A stretch of DNA of 53,859 bases from Microcaldota archaeon (GCA_026396285.1 JAPLXB010000024.1:1-53859); one strand, 5' to 3'. Shown: positions 18,857-27,575, counted from the first letter of the stretch. Notes: generated by a model from the letters alone, not told the origin. Numbers and translations: made by a program.

Positions 18857-19714
18857 GTGATTGCTTTGGACAAGAAAATGCTTGAAAAAAGGGAAATGCA
18901 GGTCGCGGCAGCCGCGGGCATAGTCATAATCCTGTTCCTAGTCTTTTATTTCGCAGGATACGGCGTACTGAATTATTTCACGACTGGCGACTGGACCGGA
19001 GCCTACAACGTGGACGGCCTCAAAATCTACAGCGCCGAGCAGCCGCGGGCCGCGCTCGCGAAAATCCTGTCCGGCAAATCCTTCCTCATAGAGGAGCAAC
19101 TGTTTCCCAACAAGGGCGATGAACGCACAATCGCGGTCGGCATAGTCGGCGCGGAACTGGCGTACGCACTGGCCGCACACAACAAGTCCGCCAATGCCTA
19201 TGGAACCGTGGATGGCGTGCCCTCTGTCAACTGCAACGCCAACACGAGCAACTGCACCGGCTCGAACATCATGGTCGGAATAAGCGACTGCAATTGCATG
19301 CGCATCAGCGGCGACAAGGTCGAGATATCCGGCGGCGCCAAGTTCCTCCGCGACAACGCGGTCAAGTTCTACGGAATCTTTCAACTTGTGTTGAATGACA
19401 TCGCGCCCACGCCGCTGCCCGCGCCAACTATTCCGGTTGTTTCGCCTGAGGCCGCAACGCCGGAACCAACCGCGCCCGCGTGCACTGTTGACTCAAACTG
19501 CTCAACTGGCGGGCCGTATGGGATAATATGCGGGCCGGCAGACCAAGTGGGCAACCTCAGCACCGAAGGCGAATGGAAGCCGGAATACAAGTGCTTTGAA
19601 AAGGAAGCCAACGCAACGTCATGCAAGTGCATGGCCGGAAAATGCAGGTGGGAACGCACGCCCGCGTTCTGCGAGTGCGGGAAAAGCTACAACAAGACGT
19701 TCACAGGCTGCTAG
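18857..19714 (+). CDS. Membrane-anchored extracellular hypothetical protein with Cys-rich C-terminus
   Basis: N-terminal TM (VAAAAGIVIILFLVFYFAGYGVL), Pro/Thr linker, C-terminal Cys-rich segment CKCMAGKCRWERTPAFCECGKSYNKTFTGC, many N-x-S/T sequons. Confidence 0.7.
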   Translation: MIALDKKMLEKREMQVAAAAGIVIILFLVFYFAGYGVLNYFTTGDWTGAYNVDGLKIYSAEQPRAALAKILSGKSFLIEEQLFPNKGDERTIAVGIVGAELAYALAAHNKSANAYGTVDGVPSVNCNANTSNCTGSNIMVGISDCNCMRISGDKVEISGGAKFLRDNAVKFYGIFQLVLNDIAPTPLPAPTIPVVSPEAATPEPTAPACTVDSNCSTGGPYGIICGPADQVGNLSTEGEWKPEYKCFEKEANATSCKCMAGKCRWERTPAFCECGKSYNKTFTGC

Positions 19715-19735
19715 CGCCGGCCGCAAAACACCGTT

Positions 19736-20635
19736 TCACTCGAGGTACTTGAAGTCCACTTTGCAGCCCTCGAGGCGGTCAAGCTCGGCAACTGTCTTGT
19801 TCACGTGCTCCTGCGCCTCCTTGACCATGTCCGGGGTCAGGTGCTTGAACCGCCCCTGCGGCTTAAGGTATTCTTCCAGCGGGATGAATTGCTTGGGCCT
19901 GTAAGTCCTCTTGAACGCGCCGTCCTCTATTTCAAACAAGTGCCACATCCCCGACTCAACGGCCTTTTTCGCGATGTCTATCGTGAGCGCAGAATCGTGC
20001 CTCCACCCTATCGGGCAGTTCGCGTAAACGGTCACGAGGCGGAATCCCTTCTTTTCCTTGGCTTTCTTCAGCTTGTTCTTGAAATCAACCGGGAACCCGA
20101 TGTTAGCAGTCGCCACGTAGGGAATCCGGTGCGCGGCTGCAATGAACGACATGTCTTTCTTCCACTCCCTTTTGCCGGCCACTTCCTGCGGCGACGTCGT
20201 GGTCGCGGCATGGAACGGCGTCGCTCCCGAGCGCTGGACGCCGGTATTCATGTAGGCCTCGTTGTCGTATATCACGAACATCATGTCCTCGTTGCGTTCC
20301 ATCGCGCCGCTCAATGCGCCGAAACCTATGTCGTAGGCGCCGCCGTCGCCAGAAAAACCGAGCACGACGCCTTTTTTCCCGAGGGCCTTGAACGCGCGGG
20401 AGACGCCCGACGCCACCGCGGGCACGTTTTCAAAAAGCGAGTGGAGGTACGGCACGTTCCAGTTGCACGACGGATACATTGAGGAAACGATTTCCATGCA
20501 CCCGGTCGCGTTAACGACCACGACGTCGGGGCCGACTGCCTTCAGCATCTCGTCGATGGCGATGGTGCAGCCGCAACCGGCGCACGCCGTGTGCCCCTTT
20601 AAGAACCATGGATTAGCCAAAAAACCACCAAGCAC
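19736..20635 (-). CDS. porB: Pyruvate ferredoxin oxidoreductase beta subunit
   Basis: GHTACAGCGCTIAIDEMLKAVG..., GFSGDGGAYDIGFGALSGAMERNEDMMFVIYDNEAYMNTGVQRSGATP; TPP-binding POR beta. Confidence 0.95.
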   Translation of the reverse strand: MLGGFLANPWFLKGHTACAGCGCTIAIDEMLKAVGPDVVVVNATGCMEIVSSMYPSCNWNVPYLHSLFENVPAVASGVSRAFKALGKKGVVLGFSGDGGAYDIGFGALSGAMERNEDMMFVIYDNEAYMNTGVQRSGATPFHAATTTSPQEVAGKREWKKDMSFIAAAHRIPYVATANIGFPVDFKNKLKKAKEKKGFRLVTVYANCPIGWRHDSALTIDIAKKAVESGMWHLFEIEDGAFKRTYRPKQFIPLEEYLKPQGRFKHLTPDMVKEAQEHVNKTVAELDRLEGCKVDFKYLE

Positions 20636-21748
20636 CTACAGCCAGACCGTCCCCTTTTCGCCCCTTGAAAGCATTTCAAAAACTTTTTTCACGTCGCCGA
20701 GCTTCACGTCCCTGCCGCCCAGGCCGCAGACTATGCCGAGCACGTCGGTTTTCAGCGCGGCCTTCAACTCCGTTGCCAGCGCGCCTTCGTATCCGTAGCT
20801 CGCGTCCTTTTCCATCACCGCGGCTTTCTTGCCACCAAGTGCCTTTGCAAGGGCTTCGGCAGGGAACGGCCTGAAGCACTTTATGCGCACGAGGCCGACG
20901 CGCTCGCCTTTGGCCCGCAGTTCATCTACCGCGATTTCAACGTTTTCAGAAAGGCTCCCCATTGTGACGATTACGCGCTCCGCGTCCGAAGACTGGTATT
21001 CCTCCACGAGCGCGGCCTGTTTCCTCCCGAACGCTTTTCCGAACTCTGCCGCGACCGCCTCAATGGTTTTCGCCGCAGCAAGCATGTCCTTTTGCTGCTG
21101 CGCCTTCGCATCCATGTAGTACTGGGGGTTCATGTAGGTCCCGAACGCGAGCGGCTTTTCAACATCAAGCGATTGTTTGGGCTTGAACGGGGGGAGGAAC
21201 GCGCTTATTTCTTCTTTTTCCGGCAGGTCAATGGTGGTTATCTCGTGGGTGAGGTAGAACCCGTCCATTCCCACCATAACCGGGAACGAAATTGTTTCCG
21301 CTATCTTGTACGCCTGGATAACCGTGTCAATGACTTCCTGGTTGTTCTTGCAATACAATTGTATCCAGCCGGTGTCCCTGGAAGATATCCCGTCCTGCCA
21401 GTCGTTCCATATGTTAAGCGGCGCGCTAAGCGCCCTGTTGCCGACGACCATCACGAGCGGGAGCCGCATGCCGGAAGCGTTGTGGAGCACTTCGTTCATC
21501 AGCGCCAGCCCCTGCGACGCCGTTGCAGTGAACGTCCTCGCGCCAGCAACAGACGCGCCGACTATGGCGCTCAGCGCCGAGTGCTCGGACTCGACGGGAA
21601 TGAATTCAAAACCATACTCGGGTTGGATTCTCGACAGTTCCTCGGGCACGTGCGTGCTCGGGGTAATCGGGTAGGCTGCGACGACTTGTACGCCGCACCG
21701 CGCGACAACGTGGGCGACGGCGATGCTGCCCTCGATTATTTTCCTCAC
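20636..21748 (-). CDS. porA: Pyruvate ferredoxin oxidoreductase alpha subunit
   Basis: GSIAVAHVVARCGVQVVAAYPITPSTHVPEELS...ESEHSALSAIVGASVAGARTFTATASQGLALMNEVLHNASGMRLPLVMVVGNRALSAPLNIWNDWQDGISSRDTGWIQLYCKNNQE. Confidence 0.95.
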   Translation of the reverse strand: MRKIIEGSIAVAHVVARCGVQVVAAYPITPSTHVPEELSRIQPEYGFEFIPVESEHSALSAIVGASVAGARTFTATASQGLALMNEVLHNASGMRLPLVMVVGNRALSAPLNIWNDWQDGISSRDTGWIQLYCKNNQEVIDTVIQAYKIAETISFPVMVGMDGFYLTHEITTIDLPEKEEISAFLPPFKPKQSLDVEKPLAFGTYMNPQYYMDAKAQQQKDMLAAAKTIEAVAAEFGKAFGRKQAALVEEYQSSDAERVIVTMGSLSENVEIAVDELRAKGERVGLVRIKCFRPFPAEALAKALGGKKAAVMEKDASYGYEGALATELKAALKTDVLGIVCGLGGRDVKLGDVKKVFEMLSRGEKGTVWL

Positions 21749-22236
21749 TGCCTACCCTCCTTTTTCAGGGCCCTGATCACTTTTTCAACATCTTCCTGGG
21801 ATTTCGGCTTAAGTCCGATTTTTTCAAAAAACGCCTGCCTCTCAAGCTTCTTTTCCGACTGCTTTACTTCGGTGTAAATCTTCACCAGCCATCGCAGGTC
21901 GTCAACCTGTTCCTTTGTCAGGTCCCTGACGTCTATTCCCTTGAGCCAGTTGTAGACGAAGAACGCGTTGCGGAACCGGTACACGCCGACGAGCACGATC
22001 GCCATGAAAAGGACGTTGGTCACCTCAAGCGCCCACGGGATGCTTAGAATCCCCATTTTTTCAATGACTATCAGTTCCTCGTGCACGGTGAAGACGAGGA
22101 AACCGAGGCCGATTATCTCAAGCGGCTCCGCAAGGTTCGTGTTCAGGAAGAAAACGAAAACGCGGTAGGCGACGAAAACAACCGCTATCCCCATGACTGC
22201 GCTCGCGATGTTAAACAACAGACTCAATTCAACCAA
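21745..22236 (-). CDS. Hypothetical polytopic membrane protein embedded in the POR operon
   Basis: ORF with several TM-like segments, 4-nt overlap with porA; no family recognised. Confidence 0.7.
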   Translation of the reverse strand: MVELSLLFNIASAVMGIAVVFVAYRVFVFFLNTNLAEPLEIIGLGFLVFTVHEELIVIEKMGILSIPWALEVTNVLFMAIVLVGVYRFRNAFFVYNWLKGIDVRDLTKEQVDDLRWLVKIYTEVKQSEKKLERQAFFEKIGLKPKSQEDVEKVIRALKKEGRQ

Positions 22237-22260
22237 GCAAATCCCCTCGCCGCCTCAGCG

Positions 22261-22494
22261 TCATTTGTTTTCAACCATTTCAATCGCCTTGAACGGGCAC
22301 ACCTGCGCGCATACGCCGCACCCCTTGCAATAATCCAAATCCGGTTCGGCCTTTTTAGACCCGATTATCATGCAGTGGTCGGGGCAGAATCCCTCGCAGG
22401 TGCCGCACCGCGTGCACTTTTCAGTCACGTTGGGCCACTGGCTCCGCCACGAACCCGTCTTCACCGTCGTCCCGGGCTTCACCACCAATTCCAT
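22261..22494 (-). CDS. porD: Pyruvate ferredoxin oxidoreductase delta subunit (2x[4Fe-4S] ferredoxin)
   Basis: CTRCGTCEGFCPDHCMIIGSKKAEPDLDYCKGCGVCAQVCPFKAIEM. Confidence 0.93.
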   Translation of the reverse strand: MELVVKPGTTVKTGSWRSQWPNVTEKCTRCGTCEGFCPDHCMIIGSKKAEPDLDYCKGCGVCAQVCPFKAIEMVENK

Positions 22495-22585
22495 GAACAA
22501 AAAAAGCGCGCAGTGTTTTAAAAACCGTGGCCGGAACCCGGGGCGGACGGCGCATGACGAAAACGCGTCCTGTTGGTGCCGCCGG

Positions 22586-23197
22586 TTACGGCCCGATTGT
22601 CGGGAGATAAAACAAGGGCAGCAGCGCGAGCGCCAGGAAGTGGAAAAGCGCGAAATACGTTGCCGACGGAACCGCTGAAACAACCGCGTTGAAGAAACTC
22701 AGGCCATGCGCTTCCCTCAACGCGAGCGACGCCAGGTAAACACCGTACAGGTACGCCAGCAGCGCGAGCGCGATGCCGGCCAAGCCGAGGGGCGGGATGC
22801 TGATGAAAACCATCGCAAGCGCGCCAGCGGGCGCGTAAGTCGCCGCGACGAGGTTGAACTGCGTCCAGTAACCCCTTCTCCCGCCCAAGAGCCACGCGAC
22901 AACCCACGCCAGCGCGTTTGCAAAGAGGGCGCCGATGAGGGCGATGGGCAGCGTGAACGAGATGGTTGCAAGCAGAATTGTCTTCGCGGTCGTGAACACG
23001 AACGCGTCAGTCAGCGCATGCTGGACGAGCGCGCGCCACGCTATCCACATCATCCACAGGACCGCGTTTGCCGCGATTACGCCGAAGGCAAGCTGGATTG
23101 AGCCCTCTGCAGGCGAAGCGGTTTCACCCAGCGCCGCAAGCGTCTCCGAGGGCTTGAGAACTATGCCTTTCCAGAGCCTTTGCGGCGGTTTCATCAA
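22586..23197 (-). CDS. Yip1-like domain membrane protein
   Basis: MMKPPQRLWKGIVLKPSETLAALGETAS...; several TM segments with Yip1-type pattern (WLLGGRRGYWTQFNLVAATYAPAGALAMVFISIPPLG). Confidence 0.72.
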   Translation of the reverse strand: MMKPPQRLWKGIVLKPSETLAALGETASPAEGSIQLAFGVIAANAVLWMMWIAWRALVQHALTDAFVFTTAKTILLATISFTLPIALIGALFANALAWVVAWLLGGRRGYWTQFNLVAATYAPAGALAMVFISIPPLGLAGIALALLAYLYGVYLASLALREAHGLSFFNAVVSAVPSATYFALFHFLALALLPLFYLPTIGP

Positions 23198-23287
23198 ACC
23201 GAGAAGGCGGCATGGTTAAAAAAACCGTTTCAATGCCGCCGCTGGCGACGGGGAAGGTTAAAAAAACTCGCCCGGCTCTTTTTGTTG

Positions 23288-24739
23288 ATGAACGAGAACG
23301 AGCGCCTGCTCCTGGAGTCGCTGTCAAAGGAGTTCGAGAGCGCGGACCAGGTTGCGGCAAAATCGGGTTTGGCGAAGAGCGCCCTCATGAGCGCTGCCGC
23401 GGCCTTGGAGGCAGAGGGACTGGTTGAAGTGAAAAAGAAGGAGCGGAAGCTCGTTTCCCTCACTCCCGAGGGCCGGAGTTATTTTGAGAAAGGCACGCCC
23501 GAACGCAGGCTGTGCGCCGCCGTCAGCGCAGGAAAGGAACTGGAGTTTGGGACGGCGGTGAAGAAAGCCGGGCTTGCCGGGCACGAGGCGCCGGTTGCGC
23601 TCCAATGGGCCGTGAAAAACGGTTGGGCGGTAGTGAAAAAAGATGGCGGGAAGACCGTTGTTTCCTGTTCGTCCCTCAAGGAAGGGGAGGTGGAGGCGGC
23701 GCTCAAGAAAATCGGGGCAAAGCAAGTTGGCGCCGAGGCTGTGGAAAAGCACGTGCTTGAAATTCTTGAGAAAAGGAAACTGGTTGAGTTCAAGGAAGAG
23801 AAAGAGATTTCGCTGAGGGCTGCTGCGAAGGGCGCGGCCGCGCTTGCGCGGCAGGAGAACGTGGTTTCCCAGCTGACTCCGGAAATGCTGAAGACCGGCG
23901 CGTGGAAGGGCAGGAAATTCAAGGAATACGACTTGAAGACCGTCGTTGCGCCCGTGCAGGCCGGCGGAAAGCATTTTTACAAGGAGTTCATCGGCCGCAT
24001 CAAGGAGCATCTAGTGAGCATGGGTTTCGAGGAAGTCCAGGGGCCGTTGGTTGAGACTGAGTTCAGGAACATGGACGTGCTGTTCATGGCCCAGGACCAC
24101 CCGGCGAGGGAAATCCACGACATTTTCATGCTCGAGGAACCGTCCAAGGGAAGCCTGCCGGACAAGCTGGTTGAGCGCGTGAAGTGGGCGCACGAAGTCG
24201 GCGGGAAAGGGTCAAAGGGCTGGCGGTACAAGTGGGATCCGGCTGTTGCGGCGCGGCTCGTGCTCAGGTCGCAGACCACTGCAGTGAGCGGCAGGAGGCT
24301 GGCGCAGGGCGTTAAGCCGCCGTTCCGCATGTTCTGCATAGGAAAGTGCTTCAGGCCGGATGAAATCGATTGGAAGCATTTCATTGAATTCTACCAACTG
24401 GAAGGAATCGTGGTCGACGACGGGATTAGTTTCAGGGAACTCCTCGGCTACCTGAAGACGTTTGCGACCAAGGTCTTCGGCGCCAAGGAAGTGGGTTTCG
24501 TGCCATCGTATTATCCTTTCACCGAACCGAGCGTAGACCTCGTGGGCAAAATCGGCGACAAGTGGGTGGAACTCGGCGGAGCGGGGATGTTCAGGCCCGA
24601 GATGCTTGAGGCGCTTAACGTCGGCGTGCCGGTGCTTGCATGGGGCCTCGGGCTGGACCGGTTCGCGATGCGCACGCTCGGGGTAAAGGACATCAGGGAC
24701 TTGTCGGGCAGCGACATGGAATTGATTAGGCGTAAATGA
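23288..24739 (+). CDS. pheS: Phenylalanyl-tRNA synthetase alpha subunit
   Basis: MNENERLLLESLSKEFESADQVA..., MGFEEVQGPLVETEFRNMDVLFMAQDHPAREIHDIF, FRMFCIGKCFRPDEIDWKHFIEFYQLEGIVVD, GLGLDRFAM. Confidence 0.96.
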   Translation: MNENERLLLESLSKEFESADQVAAKSGLAKSALMSAAAALEAEGLVEVKKKERKLVSLTPEGRSYFEKGTPERRLCAAVSAGKELEFGTAVKKAGLAGHEAPVALQWAVKNGWAVVKKDGGKTVVSCSSLKEGEVEAALKKIGAKQVGAEAVEKHVLEILEKRKLVEFKEEKEISLRAAAKGAAALARQENVVSQLTPEMLKTGAWKGRKFKEYDLKTVVAPVQAGGKHFYKEFIGRIKEHLVSMGFEEVQGPLVETEFRNMDVLFMAQDHPAREIHDIFMLEEPSKGSLPDKLVERVKWAHEVGGKGSKGWRYKWDPAVAARLVLRSQTTAVSGRRLAQGVKPPFRMFCIGKCFRPDEIDWKHFIEFYQLEGIVVDDGISFRELLGYLKTFATKVFGAKEVGFVPSYYPFTEPSVDLVGKIGDKWVELGGAGMFRPEMLEALNVGVPVLAWGLGLDRFAMRTLGVKDIRDLSGSDMELIRRK

Positions 24740-24757
24740 AGGATTTTGGCGGTTTGC

Positions 24758-26380
24758 ATGGTTTCGGTGTCATTCAACAGAAGCGCGTTCGAGCGCCTCG
24801 TCGGGAGCGAACTGTCGCAGGCGCAGCTCAAAGAACTCCTCCCGCGCGCGAAGTGCGGGGTGGACGACGTCAACGAGCGCGAGGTGCTTTGCGAAGTGAC
24901 TGGCGACAGGCCCGACCTATTGTGCACCGAGGGCGCCGCAAGGGCGGTGAAGGGGATTTTGGGGAAGGAAAAGGGGCTGCCAAAGCTGGTTGTTTCTCCG
25001 GCGAAGACGTTCGTGAAAGTGCACGAGAACGTCGCCGCTGTCCGGCCCTTCATTTTCTGCGCGTACATTGACGGAGTGAAAATAACCGGGGACGAAATCG
25101 CGGAACTGATGCAGGTGCAGGAAAAGCTCCACCTCACCCACGGCCGGCGGAGGAGAAAGGTGGCAATCGGAATCCACGACGCCGCGAAAGTCTCGGCGCC
25201 GTTCTCCTACAAGGCCGTGAAAGGGAATGAGATGGCGTTCATTCCATTGGGCAAGGAGGAGGAAATGACGTTCAAGGATGTTTTGGAGAAGCACGAGAAG
25301 GGAAGGGACTACGCGTTCGTGTTCGAAGGCGTGGACAAGTATCCCGCGGTGTTGGACGCTAAGGACCGGGTGGTGTCGTTCCCGCCGATCATAAACGCGG
25401 CGATGACCACGGTCACCGAATCCACCAAGGCGTTTTTCCTGGAAATAACCGGAACCGATTTCGAGGCCTGCAACGCGGCGGCGAACATAATCTGCCAGAA
25501 CTACTCTGACAAGGGCGCGAAAATAACCGCCGTCGAAATACGCTATCCCGACAAGAAAGTGGTCTCGCCCGCCAGCGAACCGGAAGTTATGACGATAGGC
25601 GTAGGCGAGGCAAACAAGCTGCTTGGCACTTCGTTGAAGGCGGGCGAGATGGCCGAGGCGTTGAAAAAGCAGAGGCTCGGCGCAAGGGTCGAGGGCGACT
25701 TCGTTGCCTGTGAAATACCGCGCTACCGCACCGACTTCCTTCACCCGGTTGACTTAGTAGAGGAAATCGCGCTAGGCATCGGCTACAACGAACTGGGAAT
25801 CAAGGAGCCGACTGTGTTTACTAAGGGCTCGCGCACCGAACTAAGCGTTGAAACCGATTCGCTGAGGGACGCCATGGCCGCCGCCGGCTACGCGGAAGCG
25901 GCGACGAACGTGCTCTGCGGCGAAGAGGCGCTGAAAGCCAGGGCCGGGAAACCAATCCGCGTCAAGAACCCGGTAAGCAGCGAATACTCCTTCGTGCGCA
26001 ATTCAATAGTCCCGGTCCTGCTCGCGGTGCTTTCAAAGAACACGCGCCACCCGTATCCGCAGAAACTTTTCGAGGTGGGCGAGGTGGTTGAAAGGCGCGA
26101 GGGGTCGGAAACGGGGACTGTCACGAAAATCAATTTATGCGCGTTGAGCGCCCACAAGGACGCGGGCCTCTCCGAAATAGCTTCCGTGCTCGCGGGCGTG
26201 CTAAAGGGCGCGGAATTGAAGAAACTGCCATCCGACCAGTTCATCCCCGGCCGGTGCGCGCAAGTGGTTGTTGGGAAAAAAGTCGTTGGCGTAGTGGGCG
26301 AGCTGCACCCGGAAATCCTTGAAGCTTTTGGAATCGAGATGCCCGTGGCCGCCTTCGAAGTTACTGTGGGCGAAATCTGA
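24758..26380 (+). CDS. pheT: Phenylalanyl-tRNA synthetase beta subunit
   Basis: MVSVSFNRSAFERLVGSELS...CEVTGDRPDLLCTEGAARAVKGI..., YPAVLDAKDRVVSFPPIINAAMTTVTESTKAFFLEITGTD, CEIPRYRTDFLHPVDLVEEIALGIGYN. Confidence 0.95.
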   Translation: MVSVSFNRSAFERLVGSELSQAQLKELLPRAKCGVDDVNEREVLCEVTGDRPDLLCTEGAARAVKGILGKEKGLPKLVVSPAKTFVKVHENVAAVRPFIFCAYIDGVKITGDEIAELMQVQEKLHLTHGRRRRKVAIGIHDAAKVSAPFSYKAVKGNEMAFIPLGKEEEMTFKDVLEKHEKGRDYAFVFEGVDKYPAVLDAKDRVVSFPPIINAAMTTVTESTKAFFLEITGTDFEACNAAANIICQNYSDKGAKITAVEIRYPDKKVVSPASEPEVMTIGVGEANKLLGTSLKAGEMAEALKKQRLGARVEGDFVACEIPRYRTDFLHPVDLVEEIALGIGYNELGIKEPTVFTKGSRTELSVETDSLRDAMAAAGYAEAATNVLCGEEALKARAGKPIRVKNPVSSEYSFVRNSIVPVLLAVLSKNTRHPYPQKLFEVGEVVERREGSETGTVTKINLCALSAHKDAGLSEIASVLAGVLKGAELKKLPSDQFIPGRCAQVVVGKKVVGVVGELHPEILEAFGIEMPVAAFEVTVGEI

Positions 26381-26533
26381 ACCGCGGCTGGAACGCGCGC
26401 GGCGATTCAGTAAAAACGACAAGCAGTGTCTGAAAAGAGACTGTGCGCGGGCCGGTCAAAGCGTTCAAATCGAAGAAATCCGGCGCTAGGCGCCTTGGAA
26501 ACGCGTTTTGGCCGCTTCCGCCTGCCAACGAAA

Positions 26534-26550
26534 AGTATATATATTAAAAA
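26534..26550 (+). promoter_or_regulatory. TATA-box-like element in the pheT downstream region
   Basis: aaaagtatatatattaaaaa, AT-rich island in GC-rich DNA, no protein start nearby; near-palindromic so direction is uncertain. Confidence 0.4.
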
Positions 26551-26622
26551 TTAGATTGAAGTATTCACGAATTCTGGCAAAAGGAGTGGACGCGAGAGGG
26601 AGAGGCTTATCTTATTTTGAAC

Positions 26623-26725
26623 GGATTGCCTCCTTGGGGTTGCCTTCCTTCTCTCGTTCCACCATTTTTTACTCCCTTGCCATTTTCAGTGTTTTTTCCG
26701 GCAATCACCTCCTTGGGGTATTAAC
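26623..26725. repeat. Intergenic element, copy B (related to copy A at 1855..1925)
   Basis: GGATTGCCTCCTTGGGGTTGCCTTC...TGTTTTTTCCGG; both blocks occur in the same order in copy A. CCTCCTTGGGGT also occurs twice within copy B. Confidence 0.6.
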
Positions 26726-26769
26726 GGAGTCATGAACAAACTCCTTTATATATTTTCCGCCTCCTACGA

Positions 26770-26823
26770 CCTTATTTTTCAAAACGGAGCGACGGGAAGC
26801 CTTATTTTTGAAAACAAAGCGAT
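26770..26823 (+). repeat. Two tandem ~24-nt direct repeats with 30-nt period
   Basis: ccttatttttcaaaacggagcgac (26770) and ccttatttttgaaaacaaagcgat (26800). Confidence 0.6.
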
Positions 26824-26908
26824 TTCTAGGTTTTTAAAAGTAGGCCTTTTTTCCCGTTTTGTTTCCCGGTCGGCGTTTTTTGCGAAAGCCTCAACAAAAA
26901 CGCTTCAT

Positions 26909-27017
26909 CCCTCAAGCCCTTGCCTTGTCTGAGCAAACCGGGTTGAGGGTCATGCCGTACACTGGCGCAAAAGAACAGGTGTGCACGAACGCCAGTTGCT
27001 GCATGGTTACCGATACA
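26909..27017. ncRNA. Candidate structured RNA: two tandem strong hairpins
   Basis: Hairpin 1: CCCTCAAgCCC/GGGTTGAGGG enclosing TTGC/GCAA (26909..26949). Hairpin 2: CATGC/GCATG enclosing ACTGGCG/CGCCAGT (26951..27005). Intergenic, TATA-like box upstream at ~26742. Confidence 0.45.
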
Positions 27018-27096
27018 GTTTAGCAATCAACGTGTATAAAAAGTTTTGCAAACGCAGCGAAAGCCCGCCAGCTGCCGGCAGCGCCCCGCCGAATTC

Positions 27097-27474
27097 CTAT
27101 TGGCCCGCGCTTTCGAGCATCTTGATGCGCGCTTCGACTTCAAGGAGGGCAGTGTGGATTTTCATCAAAACATCCCTATACGTGGCAGCATCAATCTCGC
27201 CGTTGATCAGTTTTTTCTTCGCCTCGTCACGCATGTGCCCGAGCTTGATTTTTTCCTCGCGCGCATCTTCCAGCGAAACCCGTTTCCTTTCCCGCACTTT
27301 TTTGATGTACTCTTCAGTCTCTCTCTCCTCGGCAGTGGACTCGTAGGCGACGTCCACGCGGTTGCTTGTGAAAAGCGCCCGGATGTAGCCGCGGGAGTGG
27401 AGGAGGTAAAACAGCGCCAGCACCAGCAGGACGAGGAGCGAGTCAGTGAAGAAGTCAGTGTACGAGTAGGGCAT
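27097..27474 (-). CDS. Hypothetical membrane-anchored helical protein (SHOCT-like C-terminus)
   Basis: TM segment TDSLLVLLVLALFYLLHS then charged helix ending KKLINGEIDAATYRDVLMKI. Confidence 0.65.
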   Translation of the reverse strand: MPYSYTDFFTDSLLVLLVLALFYLLHSRGYIRALFTSNRVDVAYESTAEERETEEYIKKVRERKRVSLEDAREEKIKLGHMRDEAKKKLINGEIDAATYRDVLMKIHTALLEVEARIKMLESAGQ

Positions 27475-27575
27475 CTTTTCACCAAACCATTCAATCCAGG
27501 GTGTTTGAAAAACCTTTTCCTCGCCCGCCGCACCGCCGAAAACCGTTTTTAACCGGGAACGCTCCAGATAAGCTC

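Noticed and set aside
26770-26823. CRISPR-like repeat (30-nt period)
   Set aside because: Only two imperfect copies with ~6-nt gaps, not spacer-sized; no cas genes in the window.
26951-27017. H/ACA guide RNA identity for hairpin 2
   Set aside because: An ACA follows the hairpin, but no K-turn and no convincing pseudouridylation pocket could be identified; kept only as a generic structured RNA candidate.
26826-27026. 66-aa minus-strand ORF over the hairpin region as a protein gene
   Set aside because: Overlaps strongly self-complementary sequence, no recognisable protein character or RBS; RNA structure is a better explanation.
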